Under the pieces are notes generated by a model. That model saw only the letters and a program-made list of their open reading frames with translations. It was not told the origin of the DNA and ran no database searches. 64,000 nt of DNA from Micromussa lordhowensis. Its lineage: Eukaryota > Cnidaria > Anthozoa > Scleractinia > Lobophylliidae. Shown here piece after piece: positions 58,601-64,000 of this stretch. How positions within the stretch are numbered: position 1 is the stretch's first letter; each line of letters begins with the position of its first letter. A program made the translations under genes and the position numbers. The stretch covers positions 7,804,424 to 7,868,423 of the forward strand of contig OZ026598.1 in NCBI GenBank assembly GCA_964020085.1, in the 5' to 3' direction.

Positions 58601-60848
58601 AACTACTGGTAATTGTAGGAAATGTTTTGTCCAGGTTTCCATTTAGTTATAGAGACATGCTTGAAAAATTTGTAGAACATGTCCATGGTTTGTGTTCCCA
58701 GGAAGCCCTCATTTTGTCTGCCAGTTAGAAAGTCCAGAAATGGGGGAAAAGTGTTTGTTCAACATTTTCATCTCCAGGGGCAAATTGTTTTCCAGTGTTC
58801 AGCTTAATAGTTCATGGCCTTCAATTTGTTAATAATTAGCGCTATTGATACTGAAGTAAAGAAATTAATTTCACTGTTGAAGAATTTGATCTCGATCCAT
58901 TGTTTTGATAAATTAAGGCCTAAGTAAAAAGATTTTTGTAGATTTGCTTTGCTACACAATATAATTTTCACAAAGTTGGAAAAGGTTAAAGTACTGTAAC
59001 TGCACAGTTAACTCAGGGCGATTAAATATTAACAATTAAATTTGCATGACTTTTGTCAATATGACACTTAATTGTTTACCAAGAATGTGATATTGACCCC
59101 CCTTGATGAGGTCAGTGTCTATTAATGGGTGACTCACAATTGAATGCCAAGTATTTCATTGCATTCGGACTCGCATCGCTTGGCTTTCTGCTTCTGATGT
59201 TCAGAAATACATAGGAATTGCTTCAAGCACTGGGCAAGTTCTTAATTGCTATCTTTTTAAATTGAAACTGATGGTCTCTGTGATTCATTCTCCCTGCCCT
59301 GAGAAGCAAACATTTGGCAAATATGCATGTAATTACCATGGGAAGTCATGCAACCACTGAAGGCATATCCGCTCATGAATCTCTTCATGTTTTATCAGGG
59401 AAGGTGAAACCTAATCCGTGAATTCCTTTCTGGCTTTTTTCTGAGGATGTCTTTTACCATCTGAAGTCTGTAATTTGTGTTATTTATCTTTATTTGAGTG
59501 AAAAGGCAAGCAGAGCTTTGAATGTTTATGTTGCTGACAAATTGAAACCATGACTTGTAACATGTTCTTTGTATTGTGTAGTTTCAATTGAAAGTTTAAT
59601 ACCTAAAGTGAAAATGATGTTTCCAAACTCAGTGTTGGGAGGTAGGGACATGAAAAGTTTGTCATTTTCTTCTTAAGTTTGTCTTCACATTTTTTCATGA
59701 ATCCTGTGTAGAATTTATTTATCATCTTCAAGATTGCACAACTTCCTGCTTGAATTGTATGAATTATTTCAATTAGCTTTGTAACTGATCAAATTACCAG
59801 TGATTCAACATTCTTTACAACTCTACATCTAGACTACTTTGCAGTGATTTAAATTACAGTAATTAACTGCTGTGTTATGAAATTGTTTAGCAACGATGTT
59901 GTTGTCCTGATCATTACACTAGGTTGTGGAAATGTTGAAATATTTGCAAGGGCATTTTCAGGATATCTTGAAACTGTCAAAGAAACATTTTATTTTATGG
60001 GAGCTTGATTCTAATATGTACAGCATTTTATTTAGGCATTCATGTACATTTATATATTAATTTAACTGCAGAATAATTCAGCATTCTTAGGCGAGAAATC
60101 ATTCTATCGATGTTGCAGTTTCTTTCAGTCCTTAGTTTTTTGTGTGAGATTATTGCGGTAAGGAATTAATTTTTTGGATTTCAGATTAATGTGACAGTGT
60201 TCTAGTAAAAATGTCATCTTGCCAAAAAAAAAAACAACAAGTAGGAATACTAAGAGCATCAGAAAATATTCCTAAATTGCTTGAATCATGTGGATTTAGG
60301 TTTTTCAGGCACTGGGTCTCTTTGTTTTTCACTTCTGTTTGGACAAAGGGTTTGTGCTCTGCTCCTGAAAGATGGCTGGTGTTCAGCTTTCTTCTCAGGA
60401 TGGAATGAGACTAGATTGTGAGAGTGCCAGAAATCAGTGTTAACTTGTGAAGTGAAAGAAAAACATACTGATTTGCCACAGAGTGTTTGGGTTACTTTTA
60501 GGCATTAACATTATTTGGTATATAATTGCATGGATTATCATGAATATTTACTGGTGCCTGGGATACTGGTTTCGGTGTGTTTTGGGCACGTGAGTTCAAG
60601 ATTTTTCTGTCTTGCAGTAGAATGGTGGACTACAAGAGTGATTTAACTGCAGGATTAGATAGATGTACAATTGTTACTGTTTTGTATTGTGTAGTTTTGA
60701 CTATTTAGTGCAATTTATTACTTGATAAACAATAGCATGTGTCTGGACCTTGCATGGCCTCACGATGAAGGGCTTGTTTTAGACCCAACCCCACTCATCT
60801 GTGATAAGCTACAGTATATTCTGATGTTGTAATTGTTTTTATTTTTAG
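55620..60848 (+). other. eIF4G intron of ~5.2 kb
   Basis: No coding exon is recognised. It contains the ~308 bp tandem repeat at 57337-57990 and otherwise AT-rich sequence. Sequences around 57060-57130 and 58190-58260 share TGTCACACCAATCA and may be part of a larger duplication. Confidence 0.55.
57337..57990. repeat. ~308 bp tandem repeat with internal subrepeats
   Basis: AGTTACAAA(G/T)GGTAACTTGATATTTTTG starts near 57337 and again near 57647; a third, truncated start is near 57953. Within each unit TTCACAAGG(G)AGTAAATTCA occurs twice, so the unit itself is a diverged duplication. TACAATAGGTACAGGTAACG is shared near 57472 and 57783. Confidence 0.8.
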
Positions 60849-60964
60849 CTAAAGATATGAAGAAAAAGAAACAGAAACAACGTCTCAAAGATATGGAGAA
60901 ACGCTCCTCAGAGAAAGGAATGGATCTAATGGAGGCTTACACAGAAAAGCCTCCCAAAGAGGAG
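60849..60964 (+). CDS. EIF4G: eIF4G exon, lysine-rich segment
   Basis: Bounded by the acceptor TATTTTTAG and the donor GAG|GTAAAA. With the phase-1 base from the previous exon it reads AKDMKKKKQKQRLKDMEKRS, then EKGMDLMEAYTEKPPKEE. It sits between the acidic repeat and the acidic linker before the eIF4E site. It ends in phase 0. Confidence 0.85.
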
Positions 60965-62630
60965 GTAAAAACAGTTTCAAACCTGCAGCGATACGCACTT
61001 AAACATTGATACATGTAGGGATATGCGCACATGCAAGATGCATGATTACTGCTTACTGTTAAGATAAAACGGAAAAAAATGCATGGGTGATTTGGGGTGA
61101 AAACCTGCCAAGATTGGTTGCCTGACCCTGTAAAACTGAGCTTAAGATTGGTGAGTTAGGTTTTCAAGTTGATGTTGGGTTTGTGAGGAAGATAATTGCA
61201 TGCAAACTACCCCTGTTCAATCAGTAGATTATGGTACTGACAAATTGTAAAGCCAGGTAATTTTTATGCTGATCACTTTGAATTTCATTGGTAGCAAAAA
61301 TCAAAAGAGAATTTTATTGCTAGCTGCCACAGGCCGACCACTTGTTGGCGTTTTTGCCAGCTGCTAGCAAATGTAAAATCACCAATTTGACATGTCAGAC
61401 ATCTGCAGTCTTGATCTTACATTAAGATGATCAGATCAGGAATATCACTGGTTGAAATCATAATTGTGGGTGCACTTGTGATTTTTGAAAATTGCAGCAA
61501 TCAGTACACAAAATTGCCCAGTACATCATTGACTTTAATAAAACCTGCAGAAGTGTGAATGGTTTATCCGTGGCTAGTTAGTTTCTAATAGTAGCAGATT
61601 TTGATCTACATTTCAGCAAGAAAATTAACTAGATGACATGATGTTTCAACGACTTCATGTCATCATTATCAAATGTGAAATGTGATGAAAGAATTATACA
61701 GAAATACACGTGTGAAAAAGAAATACATAATGTAATTAAGAGTGATAGGCGCAAATTTAAACAAAGTTTTGCGCAAATGGGGTCAGTCTGAGTTTTCAGT
61801 TTCGGTCATTTCTTTTGGATTAAAAGCAACTTATGAAATGTTTCTATTGTAAGATATGATTTAAGGTTCTAAGCATTGGCTCTCCAGGGAGAAAGATTAA
61901 TATATTCCATGCGAAAAAATTGCTTATTTGCATGTTGTGACGCCGGACCCGGCTATTCAGACAAGAACTGTTTGCAAGTACAGTGTGTTGCGTCTTTAAT
62001 CACAATATCATATTTATCTTTGCCCAGCTTTTCCAGTCAGACTACCGTAGCTTTAACTTTGAGAAAGCTGTGCGTTCTAATGTGTTTTTTTTTTCGATCA
62101 ATCTGATCGCGCGCATTCAAAGGAGAAACAACAGTTAATAATTATCACTTCGGAATAAAATTGCGCTGCTCGACGTGCACAGTTGAAGTATGACCGACTT
62201 TCCATAAATCCAAAGGGTACGACGGCAACAACATCAAGACCACGGTAAATTGTCTCGAGACAGACCTGCCTAACCTTGAGATAAACGTCGGAATAGATAC
62301 TTTTCGAAGTTTTGGCCCGAAGGCTACTGTTAAACATCGCGGGCTGTATGGCGGTCGCAGCGCGACAAAGCTCAATCCGACAAACTGCCTGATTGCAGAG
62401 GACCCCTCCCTGATGTTCTCAATTGTGAAAGTAGCACGTGACCAGACCCAACCAGGGTCTCTTCTCGCTCGCCCCAGGTGGTAAGATGAGAGACCCTGGG
62501 AACGAGGTTGCATTTGATAATGATGGCATAAAGTCGTCGAAATGTCGTGTAACCCTTTCTTGTTGTTAATTTTCTAGTTAGTTTCTCAGTAATATTAAGC
62601 TTTTGACTGTTTTTACTTCTTTGTACATAG
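60965..62630 (+). other. eIF4G intron with an inverted-repeat element
   Basis: No coding exon is seen. It holds the element listed at 61590-62585. Confidence 0.55.
61590..62585. mobile_element. ~1 kb element with inverted ends in an eIF4G intron
   Basis: AAGAAAATTAACTAG...CGACTTCATGTCATCATTATCAAATG on the left (61617-61676) is inverted on the right as CATTTGATAATGATGGCATAAAGTCG...TTAATTTTCTAGTT (62511-62580). No transposase is recognisable. Confidence 0.6.
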
Positions 62631-62736
62631 GTTCCTGAGGACAGCGAGGAAGCAGCTGCTGAAGAAACACAACAAAAAGACGAAGAAGTTGAAGAAGACG
62701 TTCAGTCAGAGGATGAGACATGGGAGGATAAAGAAG
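62631..62736 (+). CDS. EIF4G: eIF4G exon, acidic linker, with a GC splice donor
   Basis: After the acceptor TGTACATAG it reads VPEDSEEAAAEETQQK, then acidic EEVEEDVQSEDETWEDKE. The exon ends AAG|GCAAGT, the consensus for a GC-AG intron. The phase-1 ending joins exactly to AA of the next exon (Glu). Confidence 0.85.
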
Positions 62737-62869
62737 GCAAGTGTTGAATAATCAACGCGACTGATGGTGTTGGATGCTGCAGTGTGCAATTGTTGTCATA
62801 TTCTGTTCTTCTCTAGTTCGTAACTTACAATTGTTTCAGGGCTCCAAAAAAGTGCCGTCCCACTGTCTT

Positions 62870-63035
62870 GGGCAAGTAGATTTTCCTTCTGGGCAAGTAA
62901 CTTTTCGTTCTCACTTGCCTGGTGGGCAAGAGATCAAGCAAGTCATCTGCCAACTAAAGAATTAAAAGAACAAACTAAGACTTGCCCAGGGCAAGCAAAA
63001 TTTGAGAGTTACTTGTCCTAAGGGCAAGCTGGCCA
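62870..63035. mobile_element. Short GGGCAAG-rich foldback element
   Basis: Repeated GGGCAAGTAA / TTACTTGTCC and ACTTGCC / GGGCAAG motifs form a loosely palindromic ~165 bp unit in the intron. Confidence 0.5.
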
Positions 63036-63221
63036 AGCCCTCATTTCAATGGTCTTAAGCCTGAATCTTGCTAAAGTTGAAAAAATAAAATTATTTGTGA
63101 TTTTTTAACAACTGATTGAACAAAGAATGGCAATGGTTGCAATGGCTTAGTCTGCCAATTCTAGGTGTACGGCATTTTCTCCCAACTTTGTTTCCAACTG
63201 GCTTTTGTTTCTCTTCAACAG

Positions 63222-63402
63222 AATCAAATTTTCCAGATCTTGATGACATGTCACGAGATGGCGGAAAGCTCACCTACGAAAGAGATTTCCTGTTGCAGTT
63301 TCAGACAAACCCCATGTGCATGTTGAAACCAGAAGGCCTACCTGACCTGGAAGTTGTACTTGGCCAAGCACGAGCCCCATCAAAATCCGGCTATCAACAG
63401 AA
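63222..63402 (+). CDS. EIF4G: eIF4G exon with the eIF4E-binding motif
   Basis: Acceptor CTTCAACAG and donor AA|GTAAAG. The protein reads ESNFPDLDDMSRDGGKLTYE, then RDFLLQFQ. Y-E-R-D-F-L-L is the canonical Y-x4-L-hydrophobic eIF4E-binding site (human: YDREFLL). It is followed by MLKPEGLPDLEVVLGQA, equivalent to the KPEGLP...VVLDKA segment of vertebrate eIF4G. It ends in phase 2. Confidence 0.92.
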
Positions 63403-63840
63403 GTAAAGCAGACAAAACATTGAGTTCGTGTAATGATAGAGGGGGTTGGTTTATAGTGGCCAAGAGTTGTAAAATTGTATCCTGATGCTGAAAGAAATAT
63501 TTTTTTAGTGCTAAATATTGTGTAGACCTACATGTACTAAAATTGATCAAAGAGGGAAAAAAAGAAATGGAGAGCTCCAAGCTATGAGATCTTTTTACCG
63601 ATCATAATCATTTCTGTTATAGTTACTGAGAACCTGAGCAACGTAAAGATGTAGCAAAGGTTTTGTAGTTGTTCTGCATTTGCTCTGTTATCTAACTACA
63701 GCACAATTGGCATGTGGCTACCAGTGTTGCAGAAAGAAAACATTTTTGTTACAAGTGTTAGTTGTTCTTTTAGCTGATGACTAGCAGGAATTGAATTTTT
63801 AGTGATCCTAACTTGTGCAACTGTGTTCCTTCTGTTGCAG

Positions 63841-63904
63841 AATGCCGAAAACTGATGCTGGTGAAAATATGTTTTTGCCTGCATACCTTCGCCAGAATTC
63901 AAGA
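63841..63904 (+). CDS. EIF4G: eIF4G exon after the eIF4E site
   Basis: Acceptor TCTGTTGCAG and donor AAGA|GTAAGT. With the two bases carried over it reads KMPKTDAGENMFLPAYLRQN and SR. Phase 0 at the end; the gene continues past the right edge toward the MIF4G/HEAT domains. Confidence 0.85.
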
Positions 63905-64000
63905 GTAAGTCACTTGCTAGATTGCTAGATTTTGCATCAGTTGAATGGTTATGATGGGGCATTAAATTACCAGTCATGCACTGTTTATGTAAAGAGTTCT

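Noticed and set aside
1..64000. CRISPR arrays, operons, rRNA genes, bacterial gene clusters
   Set aside because: None seen; introns, SINEs and LINEs show eukaryotic nuclear DNA, and the repeats lack spacer structure.

Overview
The window looks like nuclear DNA from an animal, most likely an anthozoan cnidarian (stony coral or sea anemone). It is AT-rich, has spliced genes with GT-AG (and one GC-AG) introns, and is packed with short foldback transposons (MITEs), tRNA-derived SINEs, truncated LINEs and a Penelope-type fragment. The cnidarian guess rests on a tachylectin-2-like lectin and on the general repeat style; the species cannot be named from sequence alone.

Few host genes are present. 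(1) From about 46.6 kb to the right edge lies the 5' half of a plus-strand eIF4G gene: N-terminal P/Q-rich exons, the PABP-binding region, an acidic hexapeptide repeat tract and the eIF4E-binding motif. The HEAT domains lie beyond the window. (2) Three single-exon plus-strand paralogues at 11.8, 26.2 and 33.0 kb share a ~120-residue domain that resembles the bacterial YbaY/YscW (type III secretion pilotin) fold. Two are predicted single-pass membrane proteins with an extracellular stalk; the third is the bare domain. (3) A complete 236-residue tachylectin-2-like five-bladed propeller lectin sits on the minus strand at 18.3-19.0 kb.

The first 5.4 kb are a nested transposon complex. A 1.7 kb element with ~176 bp inverted termini carries a RING-type gene broken by a 68 bp foldback insertion. 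A 688 bp segment that includes the end of that element is tandemly duplicated, and the second copy is split by a 2,325 bp transposon with 51 bp inverted termini and a perfect 9 bp target duplication. That transposon itself carries another foldback and a possible two-exon cargo gene. At 6.1-7.3 kb lies a frameshifted SAP-like/zinc-binding ORF, probably a decayed mobile-element or orphan gene. At 8.4-8.7 kb is the GIY-YIG endonuclease end of a Penelope-like element, and at 9.6-10.4 kb a degenerate ~211 bp tandem repeat. LINE 3' ends occur at 16.0-16.8, 29.0-29.8 (minus strand) and 44.2-44.8 kb.

The most unusual content is the bacterial-fold YbaY/YscW-like paralogue trio in an animal genome and the layered transposon stack at the left end. 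The rest (35-46 kb and most intergenic space) is repeat-rich non-coding DNA in which I see no convincing gene.
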